The position numbers were made by a program, and so were the translations under genes. The notes under the pieces were generated by a model. It saw nothing but the letters and a program-made list of their open reading frames with translations. It had not been told where the DNA came from and did not search any database. 64,000 nucleotides of DNA, from the NCBI GenBank assembly GCA_023426365.1, contig JAFAAW010000079.1, positions 65,772-129,771 on the forward strand, in the 5' to 3' direction. Shown one piece after another: positions 48,089 to 57,542 of this stretch (positions are counted from its first letter, which is position 1; each line of letters begins with the position of its first letter). Source of the DNA: Pseudomonadota bacterium. GTDB taxonomy: Bacteria; Pseudomonadota; Alphaproteobacteria; Rhodospirillales; Magnetospirillaceae.

Positions 48089-48172
48089 ACCTTTCGGCCA
48101 TAGGCGAATGGTTGTGGCTTAACCGAATCTTGACGCCCATATGACAGGATTATGGCGCATGTAGGAGGCGCC

Positions 48173-48595
48173 ATGACCATCTCTCGCATCCAATGGACCG
48201 ACGAGTTCAAGCTGGGCCTGCCGGCCATCGACGCCGACCACAAGGAATTGCTGGACGTCTGCAACCAATTCCTCGAGGCGGCGCAGGCCGGAGAAAGCGT
48301 AAGCCAACTGGCCGAGATCCTCGACCGCATGATCCTGCGTACCCGCGCCCATTTCGTGGCGGAGGAACGCATGCTGGATCGCCACAATTATCCCGGTCTG
48401 GTGGCGCACAAGGCGGAACACCAGCGCCTGTTGCTCCAGGCCGAAGCGCTGCGGGCACGCTATCACGACGTGTCGCAGGAGGAGGAAATCCGCCACGTGA
48501 CCATGGAAACGGCGGACTTTCTGCAAAACTGGCTGCTGGACCATATCCGCACGAACGACCGCCCCTACCGGCCGTTCCTGATGAGCCTGTCGTAA
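48173..48595 (+). CDS. Bacteriohemerythrin
   Basis: 140 residues from the ATG at 48173 behind AGGAGG. It is a single-domain four-helix hemerythrin with the di-iron ligands in order: DADHKELL, TRAHFVAEERML, the H-x3-E pair, KAEHQRLL and LLDHIRTND. These bind oxygen reversibly. Bacteriohemerythrins are common in aerotactic and microaerophilic Alphaproteobacteria. The neighbourhood with a UDG and a FYDLN-type gene gives little functional context. Confidence 0.9.
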   Translation: MTISRIQWTDEFKLGLPAIDADHKELLDVCNQFLEAAQAGESVSQLAEILDRMILRTRAHFVAEERMLDRHNYPGLVAHKAEHQRLLLQAEALRARYHDVSQEEEIRHVTMETADFLQNWLLDHIRTNDRPYRPFLMSLS

Positions 48596-48663
48596 GGCTC
48601 CCCTGGCGGCCGCCTGGGCCGCATCCCACATCAGGGGCCTGCCCGCCCAGCCGGAGACGCGCC

Positions 48664-48951
48664 GTGCCCCATGCCAACCGCGGAACCAAACGCCGTTGCC
48701 CCCATTGCGGCGCGGCCTTCTACGACCTCGACCGCGATCCGGTGGTCTGTCCCAAATGCCACACGCCCTATGTGGAGTCCCAGCGCCCGCCCGCGCGGGC
48801 CACCAGCCGCGCCCGCCCGGCCGCGCCACGCCCCGAGGAGGAGGAAACGGAGGACGCCACCGCCTTCGACGAGGACGAAGTGCTGGAGCGTGAGGGGATG
48901 GATCAGGACGCGCTGGACGAAGAGGACGACAGCGACAACGAACGCGAGTGA
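48664..48951 (+). CDS. FYDLN-type acidic zinc-ribbon protein (TIGR02300-like)
   Basis: 95 residues from a GTG at 48664 with GGAG 7 bp upstream. It begins MPHANRGTKRRCPHCGAAFY, giving a zinc ribbon (CPHC..CPKC) that encloses the FYDLDRDP signature, a variant of FYDLN. Then comes a basic/Pro-rich linker and a highly acidic C-terminus (EDATAFDEDEV, DEEDDSDN). Family members are found only in Alphaproteobacteria and have no known function. It may have its own start site rather than being read only from the hemerythrin gene. Confidence 0.75.
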   Translation: MPHANRGTKRRCPHCGAAFYDLDRDPVVCPKCHTPYVESQRPPARATSRARPAAPRPEEEETEDATAFDEDEVLEREGMDQDALDEEDDSDNERE

Positions 48952-48988
48952 GCCACCACCCGCACCCCGCCCCCTTCCCGCCGGGGGA

Positions 48989-50944
48989 TCAGGAGGCGGC
49001 CCAGGCCAGCGTGGCGTCAACGAATTCGAAGTTGTTCTTGCCGCGCTTCTTGACGCTGTACATGGCCTGATCGGCCAATTGCAGCAGGACGTTGGCATCG
49101 TCGGCGTGGTCGGGGAAAACGGCGATGCCGATCGAGCCGCGCACTTCGGCCTGCTTGCCGTCAAGGTCGAACGGCGTCGCCAGCCGGTCCAGGATCTTCG
49201 CCGCCACCATGGCGACATCCTCGCGCGAGCGAATGCCCCACAGGATGCAGGTGAACTCGTCGCCGGCCAGCCGGGCCACCGTGTCGGATGCCCGCATGCA
49301 CTCGGTCAGCCGCGCCGCGGTGTGCTGCAAAAGAATGTCGCCGGCGGCATGGCCAAGGGTGTCGTTGACCCGCTTGAAGCCGTCGAGATCCAGGAACATC
49401 AGGGCGAACTTCTTGTCCTCGCGCCGGCTCTGGCGCACCGCCTGGCTGAGGCGGTCGAGGAACAGCGAGCGGTTGGGCAGGCCGGTCAGCGCGTCGTAAT
49501 TGGCCTGCCGCCACACCCTCTCCTCGTCCTCCTTGCGATGGGTGATATCCGAGAAGATGGCGATGTGGTGCGTGGGGTTGCCGCCATCGTCCTTGATGGC
49601 GGCGATGCTCAGCCACTCGGCATAGAACTCGCCCGACTTGCGGCGGTTCCATATCTCGCCGCGCCAGCGGCCGGTCTCGCGGATTTCCTGCCACATGGCG
49701 AGATAGAAATCGGCGTCATGGCGGCCTGATTGGAGCACGCGCGGATTGCGGCCCAGCACGTCCTCGGGCAGGTATTCGGTGATGGTGGTGAAGGCCGGAT
49801 TGACGTATTCGATCTCGTTGCGAACATTGGTGATCACCACCGCCTCGGACGCGCTTTCCACCACCTTGGCGGTCAGTTTCAGCCGGGCCTCCGCCGCCTT
49901 CATGGCGGAAATGTCGTAGACCCAGGCCAGGTTGACCACTTCGCGCTCCATGCGGGTGGCGCGCAGGGTCAGCAGGCTCCAGAACGGCGTGCCGTCGCGG
50001 CGGCGGAACTCCACCTCCTCGTCGTCGATATGCCCTTGCGCCTTCAGCATTGCGACGATGCGGCGGCGTTGCTCGTCATCCACGAAGTGATTGCGGGCCT
50101 GCTGGCCCAACACCTCTTCGCGCGGGGCGCCGATGATCTCGCAAAAGCGGGTGTTGGCGAAAACCACCCGTCCGTCGCTGCGCCGCGATACCGACACGCC
50201 GACCGGGCTTTCCTCCAGGATCTTCCACAGGCGTTCCTCGGACTCGCGCAAGCCGCGCTCGGCCTTGGTGCGATCCTCGATATCGGCCCGGAGACGGGCG
50301 ACCATGGGCTGGAACACCCCGGCCGCCGACACCACCAGCAGCGCCAGGATCACCACCAGGGCGGCGCCGTGCAGCGCCGAGAGCCGGACCAGGCGTTCCT
50401 CGTTCTCGCGCTGATAGGTGACGGTCAGACGCTCCAGCGCATCCAACAGCGGCCCCATGGCGGCGGCATTGATGGCCGCCAGATCGGGATCGTCCGGGGC
50501 GGTGGCACCGGGAAAGCGGGCGGCGATGGCCCGGGCATGGTCGGCGAATGCCCGCAACTGGCTGTCCACCCGGGCGTCGGGGCCAAAATACAGCGCCTGG
50601 AGTTCCTTGGACGGCGGTTTGGGCGCGCGCAACTCGGGCATGCCGGCCAGCAGGCCGGCATGGGAGGATTCCAGCAGATTGACGGCGTCGATGAAGTTCT
50701 TTTCCGCCTCGGCCCGTTCGGGGGTGGCGCGCAGAACCGCCAGGCGGTTGCCCAGGAAGGCCACGCGCTCGACCAGCGTGCGCTGGCGGCCGGCGACGTT
50801 GACCATGGTGGTGCCGCTCTCGGCATCCATCAGGATACGTGCCAGCCCAAGGAACGAGGCGATCGCCAGCCCGCCCAGCACGGCCAGAACGGCCACGTAC
50901 CGGATGGTCAATTCCCTGGTGATCTTTTCCCCGTAATCGGCCAT
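48989..50944 (-). CDS. Membrane diguanylate cyclase with PilJ-type sensor and two PAS domains
   Basis: 651 residues from the ATG at 50942-50944 behind GGGGAG. Two membrane helices (about 16-38 and 200-222) bracket a periplasmic PilJ/NarX-like domain whose first helix has the P-box-like VNVAGRQRTLVERVAFLGNR. Two PAS domains follow (about 250-365 and 375-490). The GGDEF domain (about 500-650) has LTGLPNRSLFLDRL, FLDLDGFKRVNDTLGHAAGD and the active loop RLAGDEF, so the first Gly is Ala. AGDEF enzymes can be active. Cyclic di-GMP output is likely. It is leftward and ends beside the FYDLN gene. Confidence 0.88.
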   Translation of the reverse strand: MADYGEKITRELTIRYVAVLAVLGGLAIASFLGLARILMDAESGTTMVNVAGRQRTLVERVAFLGNRLAVLRATPERAEAEKNFIDAVNLLESSHAGLLAGMPELRAPKPPSKELQALYFGPDARVDSQLRAFADHARAIAARFPGATAPDDPDLAAINAAAMGPLLDALERLTVTYQRENEERLVRLSALHGAALVVILALLVVSAAGVFQPMVARLRADIEDRTKAERGLRESEERLWKILEESPVGVSVSRRSDGRVVFANTRFCEIIGAPREEVLGQQARNHFVDDEQRRRIVAMLKAQGHIDDEEVEFRRRDGTPFWSLLTLRATRMEREVVNLAWVYDISAMKAAEARLKLTAKVVESASEAVVITNVRNEIEYVNPAFTTITEYLPEDVLGRNPRVLQSGRHDADFYLAMWQEIRETGRWRGEIWNRRKSGEFYAEWLSIAAIKDDGGNPTHHIAIFSDITHRKEDEERVWRQANYDALTGLPNRSLFLDRLSQAVRQSRREDKKFALMFLDLDGFKRVNDTLGHAAGDILLQHTAARLTECMRASDTVARLAGDEFTCILWGIRSREDVAMVAAKILDRLATPFDLDGKQAEVRGSIGIAVFPDHADDANVLLQLADQAMYSVKKRGKNNFEFVDATLAWAAS

Positions 50945-51051
50945 GACGCTCCCCCGAGGCACCACGTCCGCTGGTTGCGGATTCTTGTGTCCGGTTTAGC
51001 ATGCCCCCGGGCTTTTAGCGAACAAACAATCGGGGACCGTGGAAGTGGTGG

Positions 51052-51076
51052 AAAAAAGGGGGCTTGCGCCCCCTTT
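51052..51076 (-). terminator. Terminator after valS
   Basis: GGGGGC (51058-51063), loop TTGC, GCCCCC (51068-51073), with AAAAAA at 51052-51057. Leftward it reads as a 6-bp stem followed by TTTTTT, directly after the valS stop. Confidence 0.85.
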
Positions 51077-51085
51077 AGACCGTTG

Positions 51086-53749
51086 TCAGGCGCCGGAAAG
51101 GCGTTGCAGGGCTTCCTGTAACCTTTCCTTTGCGGCCGACCACTCGGCGCGCCGCTCGCGATTTTCCTCGACCACTTCCGGTGCCGCCTTGGCGACGAAG
51201 TCGGGATTGGCGAACTTCTTGTCCACCTTGGCGATCTCGTTCTCGACGCGGGCGATCTCCTTTTCCAGGCGGGCACGCTCCTTGTCGATTTCGATGACGC
51301 CGGCCAGCGGCATGACCAGGGTGGCCTCGTCCACCACCATCTGGGCGGCACCGTGCGAGAACGCCTGGGCCACCCTGTCGGCGCCGGCCTGGGGTTCGAA
51401 CGCCGCCAGACGGGCCAGGCGGACGATCAGGTCGGCATGGGTCTTGGCCCACACCTGACGGCCGGCATCCAGACCGGACACCAGCAGATCGACCTGGGCG
51501 CCGGCCGGCACGTTCATCTCCGAGCGCACGCCGCGCACGGTGGAGATGACGCGCACCACCCAATCCATCTCCTCTTCGGCGCCGGCATCGTGCAGGCCGT
51601 CGAAGCGCGGCCAGTCGCGCAGCATCAACTGGTCCGAACGGCCGCCCATCTGCGCCCACAGTTCCTCGGTGATGAAGGGCATGAACGGATGCAGCACGTG
51701 CAGGATCATGTCCAGCACCCAGGCGGCAGTGGCGCGGGTTTCGGCCTTGGCGGTCTCGTCCGCACCCGAGAAGATGGGCTTGGCGAATTCCAGGTACCAG
51801 TCGCAGAAGGTGCCCCAGACGAACTGATAGGCGGCACCGGCGGCGCCGTCGAAGCGATAGCCGTCCAGCGCGGCCGCCACCTTGTCGGCCACCTCGGCGG
51901 TCTTGCCGACGATCCAGCGGTTGACCGTTTCCTTGACCGCCTTGGGGTCGAACCCGGCCACCGGCGCGCATTCGTTCATCTGACAGAAGCGGGCGGCGTT
52001 CCACAGCTTGGTGGCGAAGTTGCGATACCCTTCCACCCGGCTTTCGGCCAGCTTGATGTCACGCCCCTGGGCGGCCAGCGCCGCCAGGGTGAAGCGCACG
52101 GCGTCGGTGCCGTACTTGTCCATCAGCACCAGCGGATCGATGACGTTGCCCTTGGACTTCGACATCTTCTGGCCCTTCTCGTCGCGGACCAGGGCGTGGA
52201 TGTAGATGTCCTTGAAGGGCACGTCGCCCATGAAGTGGATGCCCATCATCATCATGCGGGCGACCCAGAAGAAGATGATGTCGAAGCCGGTCACCAGCAC
52301 GTCGGTGCTGTAATAGCGCGCCAGTTCCGGAGTCTTTTCCGGCCAGCCCAGGGTCGAGAACGGCCACAGCGCCGACGAGAACCAGGTGTCGAGCACGTCG
52401 GTGTCGCGGGTCAGCTCGACCGCCTTGCCGTAATGGGCGCTCGCGGCGGCCTGGGCTTCGGCCTCGGTCTTCTCGACGAAGACATGACCGTCGGGGCCAT
52501 ACCACGCCGGCACCTGATGGCCCCACCAGATCTGGCGCGAGACGCACCACGGCTGGATGTTGCGCATCCACTCGTAATAGGTGTTTTCCCAATGCTTGGG
52601 GTGGAACTTGGTGTCGCCCTTCTCCACCGCTTCCAGGGCGGGCTTGGCGAGCGTCGGCGCGTCCACGTACCACTGGTCGGTCAGCCAGGGTTCGATCACC
52701 ACGCCCGAGCGGTCGCCATAGGGCACCATGTGAACGTGGTTCTCGATCTTGTCGAGCAGGCCCATCTCCTCGATGGCGCCCACCACCTTCTTGCGCGCCT
52801 CGTAGCGGTCCAGGCCCAGGTACTCGGCCGGCACGTCGCCGATGATCTTGGCATCGCGGTCGAGGATGTTGATCTGTGGCAGGTTGTGGCGCTTGCCGAC
52901 CTCGAAGTCGTTGAAGTCGTGGGCGGGGGTGATCTTGACCGCGCCGGTGCCCTTGGTCGGGTCGGAATATTCGTCGGCGACAATGGGAATCAGGCGGCCG
53001 ACGATGGGCAGGCGCACCATCTTGCCCACCAGATGGGTATAGCGCTCGTCCTCGGGATGGACCGCGACGGCGCTGTCGCCCAGCATGGTCTCGGGGCGGG
53101 TGGTGGCAACCGTGATATAAGTGTCTTCAAGACCTTCCACCGGGTACTTGAAGTGCCACATGTGGCCCTTCACCTCGCGCTGCTCCACCTCGAGGTCCGA
53201 GATGGCGGTATGCAGCTTGGGATCCCAGTTGACCAGGCGCTTGTCGCGATAGATCAGGCCCTGCTTGTAAAGGGTGACGAACACCTCGCGCACGGCGGCC
53301 GACAGGCCCTCGTCCATGGTGAAGCGTTCCTTGGCCCAGTCGGGCGACGCGCCCAGGCGGCGGAGCTGGCGGGTGATGGTGCCGCCCGATTCCGCCTTCC
53401 ACTCCCACACGCGCTCGATGAACTTGTCGCGGCCCAGATCGTGGCGGGTGATCTTCTGCGCTTCAAGCTGGCGCTCCACCACCATCTGGGTGGCGATGCC
53501 GGCATGGTCGGTACCCGGCTGCCACAGGGCGTCGCGGCCGATCATGCGATGATAGCGGATCAGCACGTCCTGCAGGGTGAAGGTGAGCGCGTGCCCCATA
53601 TGCAGGCTGCCGGTTACGTTCGGCGGCGGCATCATGATGGTGTACGGCGTCTTGGACGAATCGGTATGGGCGGCGAAGGCCCCCGAATTCTCCCAGCGCT
53701 CGTAGTGCTTCGGCTCAACTTCGGACGGGCGATACGTCTTGTCCAGCAT
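51086..53749 (-). CDS. valS: Valyl-tRNA synthetase
   Basis: 887 residues. Class I signatures are HMGHA (in [14 protein letters not shown]) and KMSKS ([13 protein letters not shown]). An editing domain lies between them ([19 protein letters not shown]), and the anticodon domain is followed by a C-terminal coiled coil (about 820-885) typical of ValRS. Length is normal. In Alphaproteobacteria valS regularly sits beside popZ and tolC, as here. Confidence 0.97.
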   Translation of the reverse strand: MLDKTYRPSEVEPKHYERWENSGAFAAHTDSSKTPYTIMMPPPNVTGSLHMGHALTFTLQDVLIRYHRMIGRDALWQPGTDHAGIATQMVVERQLEAQKITRHDLGRDKFIERVWEWKAESGGTITRQLRRLGASPDWAKERFTMDEGLSAAVREVFVTLYKQGLIYRDKRLVNWDPKLHTAISDLEVEQREVKGHMWHFKYPVEGLEDTYITVATTRPETMLGDSAVAVHPEDERYTHLVGKMVRLPIVGRLIPIVADEYSDPTKGTGAVKITPAHDFNDFEVGKRHNLPQINILDRDAKIIGDVPAEYLGLDRYEARKKVVGAIEEMGLLDKIENHVHMVPYGDRSGVVIEPWLTDQWYVDAPTLAKPALEAVEKGDTKFHPKHWENTYYEWMRNIQPWCVSRQIWWGHQVPAWYGPDGHVFVEKTEAEAQAAASAHYGKAVELTRDTDVLDTWFSSALWPFSTLGWPEKTPELARYYSTDVLVTGFDIIFFWVARMMMMGIHFMGDVPFKDIYIHALVRDEKGQKMSKSKGNVIDPLVLMDKYGTDAVRFTLAALAAQGRDIKLAESRVEGYRNFATKLWNAARFCQMNECAPVAGFDPKAVKETVNRWIVGKTAEVADKVAAALDGYRFDGAAGAAYQFVWGTFCDWYLEFAKPIFSGADETAKAETRATAAWVLDMILHVLHPFMPFITEELWAQMGGRSDQLMLRDWPRFDGLHDAGAEEEMDWVVRVISTVRGVRSEMNVPAGAQVDLLVSGLDAGRQVWAKTHADLIVRLARLAAFEPQAGADRVAQAFSHGAAQMVVDEATLVMPLAGVIEIDKERARLEKEIARVENEIAKVDKKFANPDFVAKAAPEVVEENRERRAEWSAAKERLQEALQRLSGA

Positions 53750-53802
53750 GACCAGGCTATTCCTGTTGCTTATGGGTCAATGACTGTGTGCGGAGAAATG
53801 CG

Positions 53803-53835
53803 AAAGGCGGCCCGGAGATGCCTCCCCGAGCCGCC
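53803..53835 (-). terminator. Terminator after popZ
   Basis: GGCGGC (53806-53811) pairs with GCCGCC (53830-53835), with an inner stem GGAG/CTCC. Leftward it is followed by TTTCG, 23 bp past the popZ stop. Confidence 0.65.
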
Positions 53836-53858
53836 TCGAAACCCGGAACCGGCAGAGA

Positions 53859-54557
53859 CTAGTAGTTCTCGGCGCGGTTTACCATCTTCTCGATTTCCTT
53901 CTTGATGATCCGCTCGATCATGTAAGGCAGGTTCTCATCCAACCATTCCTTCAGGATCGGGCGCAGCAGCTCGCGCACCATGTCTTCCAGGGTGACGCCG
54001 CCATTGCCGATGCCGATGGCGCGCTGGCGCACGATCTCGCGGGCAAGGTCGGACAGCAGCGAGGTGGAACGCTGCGCCACCGGTTCGGAAATCAACGCAT
54101 CGTCATCCACCGCCTGCATGCGGCGCGGCGGCGGCATCGGGGCCGGCGGCGGCTCCGGCTCGAAATCGTCAAGGATGTCGGGCTTGAACTGATTGATGTC
54201 AAAGGCGGGTTCCGGCTCGTCCAGAACCATGTCCTCGGTCAGTTCAAGGACATCCTCCTCCGGCTCGGGTTCCGGCGCAGGCGCCGCTTGCGCGAACAGG
54301 GCGTCGATGTCGTCCTGGGGCAGCGGTTCCGGCTCGGGCGGCGGGACCGGGTCGGGGGTGGCATTGGCGAACAGGGCGTCGATGTCGTCCTGGGACGACT
54401 TGATCGGCTCCGGCTCGGGTTCCGGCTCGGGTTCGGGCATTGGCTCGGGCGCGGACGCCTTCGCCTTCTCCTCGGCCTCATCCTCCGACAAAATGCGGCG
54501 GATGGAGGCAAGGATGTCCTCCATTGACGGTTCCTGTTGGGCCTTGTCGTCACTCAT
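53859..54557 (-). CDS. popZ: Polar organizing protein PopZ (DUF2497)
   Basis: 232 residues. PopZ forms a condensate at the cell pole that tethers the chromosome origin through ParB and recruits other proteins. The N-terminal helix QEPSMEDILASIRRILSEDE binds clients, the middle (about 35-125) is a Pro/Glu-rich disordered spacer (PEPEPEPEPE), and the C-terminal part (about 165-230) holds the oligomerisation helices (LLRPILKEWLDENLPYMIE). The spacer carries two exact copies of QDDIDALFA (residues 56-64 and 81-89), absent from the Caulobacter protein as I remember it. Confidence 0.93.
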   Translation of the reverse strand: MSDDKAQQEPSMEDILASIRRILSEDEAEEKAKASAPEPMPEPEPEPEPEPIKSSQDDIDALFANATPDPVPPPEPEPLPQDDIDALFAQAAPAPEPEPEEDVLELTEDMVLDEPEPAFDINQFKPDILDDFEPEPPPAPMPPPRRMQAVDDDALISEPVAQRSTSLLSDLAREIVRQRAIGIGNGGVTLEDMVRELLRPILKEWLDENLPYMIERIIKKEIEKMVNRAENY

Positions 54558-54696
54558 GGCTTGACTGTCCGATGGTCCCCTGATGCCGGATCAGCGGCCA
54601 TCATGCCGCACGACCCCCTACAAATCATTAACATTACGACGAACGCCGCAAGGGAAATGGGGCTGGCATCCGCCAACCCCATGTTCTCGATCAGGC

Positions 54697-56094
54697 TTAG
54701 TCGTTGTACCCCGGCGCCGGCTCGATGCCGGTGCCGATCCATTGGTTGCGCACGTCTTCATAGTGCTTGGTCGGATCATAGGCGTCCACGGACAGCGCCA
54801 GGCCCTCCGCGGTCATCTGACCCAACGCCGACTTGACCTGGAAGGCGGCAACCATTTCGTCGTGCTGGGCACGGACCATGTTCACGCGGGCATCGAACAG
54901 TTCCTGTTCGGCATCCAGCACGTCGAGCACGGTGCGCGATCCCACCTTGGCCTCTTCCTCGACGCCGGCCAGCGCCATTTCGGAGGCGCGGATCTGGCTT
55001 TCGTAAGACCGGATGCGCGCACGCGCCGCCTGCAGGTCTTCCCAGCCGCGAGTGGCCGATTCCAGGGAATCTCGGCGCGCCTGATCGGCTTCGATGCGGC
55101 GCTGCCCATAGGTGTGCTTCTGGGCGCGGACGCGCGAATAGGTGCCGCCACCCTCATACAGGGGAACGCTGACATTCAGCGTCGCCTGCAAGTTTTCGCT
55201 TTCGGTGCGGTTGTTCTCGGCGCCGAAGCGCGAGCCGGAATCGTGCGCCCGCGAATACTGGCCGTTCAGAGACACCGTCGGCAGCAGCTCGCCGAACACC
55301 AGGTCGATGCCTTCCTTGGCGGCGGAGGCTGTCCAGTCGGCGGCAATCACGTTCGGGTTCTTGGCCAGGGTCACCGCCTTGACCTCGTCGAACGAGGCCG
55401 GAACGGCAACGGCCGATTGCGGCGCCTGGGGCGCTTCCGGCGGACGGCCCACCACGTTGATGAAGTTGGCGCGGCTGTTCTGCAACGCGCCTTCGGCGGC
55501 GACGCGGTCGGCGGTGGCGCGCGACAAGCGGGCCTCGGCCTGGCTCACGTCGGTGCGGGTGATCTCGCCCACGCGGAAGCGCTCGCGAGCGGCTTCCAAC
55601 TGGCGGCGCAGAACCTGCTCGTTGTTCACGTTCAGCTTCAGCACCGCCTCGTCGCGCACGACGTTCAGATAGGCGGTGGCGGCGTTGAGCAGGATGGACT
55701 GCTCGGTGGCCTGCAGCAGCGCGCGCTCGGCCATGACAGTCGCTTCCGCCTGCTGGGTCTGCGCGGTGGTGCGGCCGCCGCGATACAGCGGCTGGCTGAC
55801 CGACAGGGCGTAATTGGACGGATTGCGGTTGCTCTCGCGCGCGGTGGCCTGGTTGCTCTCGTATTTGCCGCGGCCGGCTTCGCCGCTCAGCGTCACCGTG
55901 GGACGCCAGTTGGCAAGCGCCTGCGGCACCCCTTCGTCGGCGGCGCGCAGACGGGCGCGCCGGGCCTGCAGCGTGGGATTGGTATCATAGGCGGAGGTCA
56001 GAACCTCCTCCAGGGTTTCGGCACCCGCAACCTCGGGAACGACCAGAGCGCCCCCGATCAGCGCCACACCGGCCAACAAGCACGCTTTCCTCAT
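54697..56094 (-). CDS. tolC: TolC-family outer membrane efflux protein
   Basis: 465 residues. A signal peptide (MRKACLLAGVALIGGALVVP) precedes a duplicated OEP domain (about 25-230 and 235-450) with internal-repeat segments LEEVLTSAYDTNPTLQARRA and VKAVTLAKNPNVIAADW. It forms the outer membrane channel of type I secretion or multidrug pumps. The inner membrane partners are not in the window. It is between pcm and popZ, the conserved alphaproteobacterial order. Confidence 0.93.
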   Translation of the reverse strand: MRKACLLAGVALIGGALVVPEVAGAETLEEVLTSAYDTNPTLQARRARLRAADEGVPQALANWRPTVTLSGEAGRGKYESNQATARESNRNPSNYALSVSQPLYRGGRTTAQTQQAEATVMAERALLQATEQSILLNAATAYLNVVRDEAVLKLNVNNEQVLRRQLEAARERFRVGEITRTDVSQAEARLSRATADRVAAEGALQNSRANFINVVGRPPEAPQAPQSAVAVPASFDEVKAVTLAKNPNVIAADWTASAAKEGIDLVFGELLPTVSLNGQYSRAHDSGSRFGAENNRTESENLQATLNVSVPLYEGGGTYSRVRAQKHTYGQRRIEADQARRDSLESATRGWEDLQAARARIRSYESQIRASEMALAGVEEEAKVGSRTVLDVLDAEQELFDARVNMVRAQHDEMVAAFQVKSALGQMTAEGLALSVDAYDPTKHYEDVRNQWIGTGIEPAPGYND

Positions 56095-56287
56095 TCCGCA
56101 CCTTCCAGCAATGTTGGACCGCCCCCAATCCTCTGCGGCGAAAGACTCTCCCCGAACAATAACTTCCCCGAAAGAAAGATCAAGAAATATTCCTTAACAG
56201 CCCCCTACCGGATCACCTTGCAGAGGTGCTAGGCCTTCGGGCGGGGATTCCCCGCGAGTCATAGCCATACCGCCGATCAGAGCAAAA

Positions 56288-56315
56288 AGGGCCGGACGAA
56301 ATCCGCCCGGCCCCC
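56288..56315 (-). terminator. Terminator after pcm-like gene
   Basis: On the leftward strand GGGCCGG...CCGGCCC forms a stem of at least 7 bp, followed by TTTTT. It lies about 70 bp past the pcm stop and before tolC. Confidence 0.7.
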
Positions 56316-56383
56316 ATTGCAAGGTTATTTACGAATTCTTAAGAAGCGCCATTGGTGGTCTGGCCCTTCTCCACTCGGCCCCA

Positions 56384-57037
56384 TCAGAACACGAATTTGG
56401 GCTTCGGCTGAAAACCGGGCAGCAGCGGCGTGACCGCATCGAACAGAACGCGGCGACCATAGGTATCACCCACCCGCACGATCAGGGTGCCCTTGCCCAC
56501 GCCGGGCGTCGCGGCGACGACGCCAGCCAGGCGCCCCCCGTCGGTCAACTGGCGACAGATGGCGTTGGGCACCTCGCTGACCGCGCCCGAGAACAGGATC
56601 ACGTCATAGGGCGCCTGCGCGGCGTAGCCCTGATCCAGCGCGCCCTGAACGACGGCGGCATTGTCGATGCCCAGCTCGGACAGCGACTGCCCCGCGCGGG
56701 CGGCCCATTCCGGATCGCACTCCAGCGCCACCACGGTCTGGGCCAGCTTGGACACCACCGCGGTGGCATAGCCGGTGGCGTCACCGATGTTGAGGACAAC
56801 GTCGGTCGGGCGAATCCCCGCCCCCACCAGCAGGCGGGCCAGCACCAGCGGCTCAAGGACGAAGCGGCCGCCGCCCACATCCAGGTCCTCGTCCACATAG
56901 GCGAAGCCGCGCATGGGCTTGGGCACGAACACCTCGCGCGGGATCTCGGCAAGCGCCGCCGTCACCGCCGGATCGATGACCCGGTTGGTTCGGATTTGGC
57001 TTTCCACCATGTTTTGACGCGCGGCGGTGTAATCCAT
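56384..57037 (-). CDS. pcm: Protein-L-isoaspartate O-methyltransferase-like protein
   Basis: 217 residues. The class I methyltransferase fold is clear: N-terminal ARQNMVESQIRTNRVIDPAV, IPREVFVPKPMRGFAYVDEDL, SAM motif VVLNIGDATGYATAVVSKLA, then VVALECDPEWA, DVILFSGAV and a C-terminal VRVGDTYGRRVLFDA. The SAM loop DATGY differs from the usual GTGSGY of PCMT repair enzymes, so substrate may differ. The pcm-tolC-popZ-valS run is conserved in Alphaproteobacteria. It starts 224 bp from the tRNA genes. Confidence 0.85.
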   Translation of the reverse strand: MDYTAARQNMVESQIRTNRVIDPAVTAALAEIPREVFVPKPMRGFAYVDEDLDVGGGRFVLEPLVLARLLVGAGIRPTDVVLNIGDATGYATAVVSKLAQTVVALECDPEWAARAGQSLSELGIDNAAVVQGALDQGYAAQAPYDVILFSGAVSEVPNAICRQLTDGGRLAGVVAATPGVGKGTLIVRVGDTYGRRVLFDAVTPLLPGFQPKPKFVF

Positions 57038-57194
57038 TTGATGCTCCCCTCTCGGACGATCAAGGCCGTACAGGCAGGCTGCACCCTCCCTGTTCGGGCG
57101 GGTTGACGGATGGCTTTATAAAGGGCCGCCGAGGCAAACTCAATGGGTGCCGCCAAGGGATGAAATGACTGGGGAAAAATTTTGCAAGATCCTC

Positions 57195-57223
57195 TTGACC
57201 CCCCAATGGGAGCCGCGTATAAG
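57195..57223 (+). promoter_or_regulatory. Strong vegetative promoter for the tRNA genes
   Basis: TTGACC (57195-57200), an exact 17-bp spacer, TATAAG (57218-57223). This is the closest match to the sigma-70 consensus in the window, about 39 bp before tRNA-Cys. Confidence 0.85.
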
Positions 57224-57261
57224 CACCCACCTCACGCCAGCCGCGACGGATTGGCACAGAG

Positions 57262-57335
57262 GGCCGGATGGCAGAGTGGTGATGCAGCGGACTGCAAATC
57301 CGCGTACGTCGGTTCAATTCCGGCTCCGGCCTCCA
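57262..57335 (+). tRNA. tRNA-Cys (anticodon GCA)
   Basis: 74 nt including the encoded CCA. Acceptor GGCCGGA pairs with TCCGGCC plus discriminator, anticodon loop CTGCAAA with GCA, and the T-loop GGTTCAATTCC. Variable loop is short. The first base pairs and D-loop GGTGATG are as expected for alphaproteobacterial tRNA-Cys. Confidence 0.97.
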
Positions 57336-57399
57336 ACTGCAACGCTGATGCAGGCGTGAAACACTTTCCAGGCACGCGACCACCGCTGGCGCGTCCTGA

Positions 57400-57474
57400 T
57401 CCGGAGTAGCTCAGCGGTAGAGCAGCCGGCTGTTAACCGGCTGGTCGGGGGTTCGAATCCCTCCTCCGGAGCCA
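57400..57474 (+). tRNA. tRNA-Asn (anticodon GTT)
   Basis: 75 nt including CCA. Acceptor TCCGGAG/CTCCGGA, D-arm AGCTCAGCGGTAGAGC, anticodon stem GCCGG-CTGTTAA-CCGGC with GTT, and T-arm GGGGGTTCGAATCCCTC. It is 64 bp after tRNA-Cys and shares its transcript and terminator. Confidence 0.97.
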
Positions 57475-57478
57475 ACGA

Positions 57479-57513
57479 AAGGGCCAGATCGTCGCCGATC
57501 TGGCCCTTTTTCT
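57479..57513 (+). terminator. Intrinsic terminator after the tRNA pair
   Basis: GGGCCAGATC (57481-57490) and GATCTGGCCC (57497-57506) with a 6-nt loop, then TTTTTCTTT. It lies 6 bp after the tRNA-Asn CCA. The A-run before it means it could also end the leftward acr3 operon. Confidence 0.9.
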
Positions 57514-57542
57514 TTGCCCCGGTCCTTGCCGGCCGAGGCGTA

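Noticed and set aside
51353..53905. An 850-codon + strand frame across valS
   Set aside because: Antisense of a complete ValRS with HMGHA and KMSKS motifs.
54400..54450. Pro-Glu repeats in popZ as a sequencing or assembly artefact
   Set aside because: Acidic Pro-rich spacers are normal in PopZ and the frame stays open with good N- and C-terminal domains.
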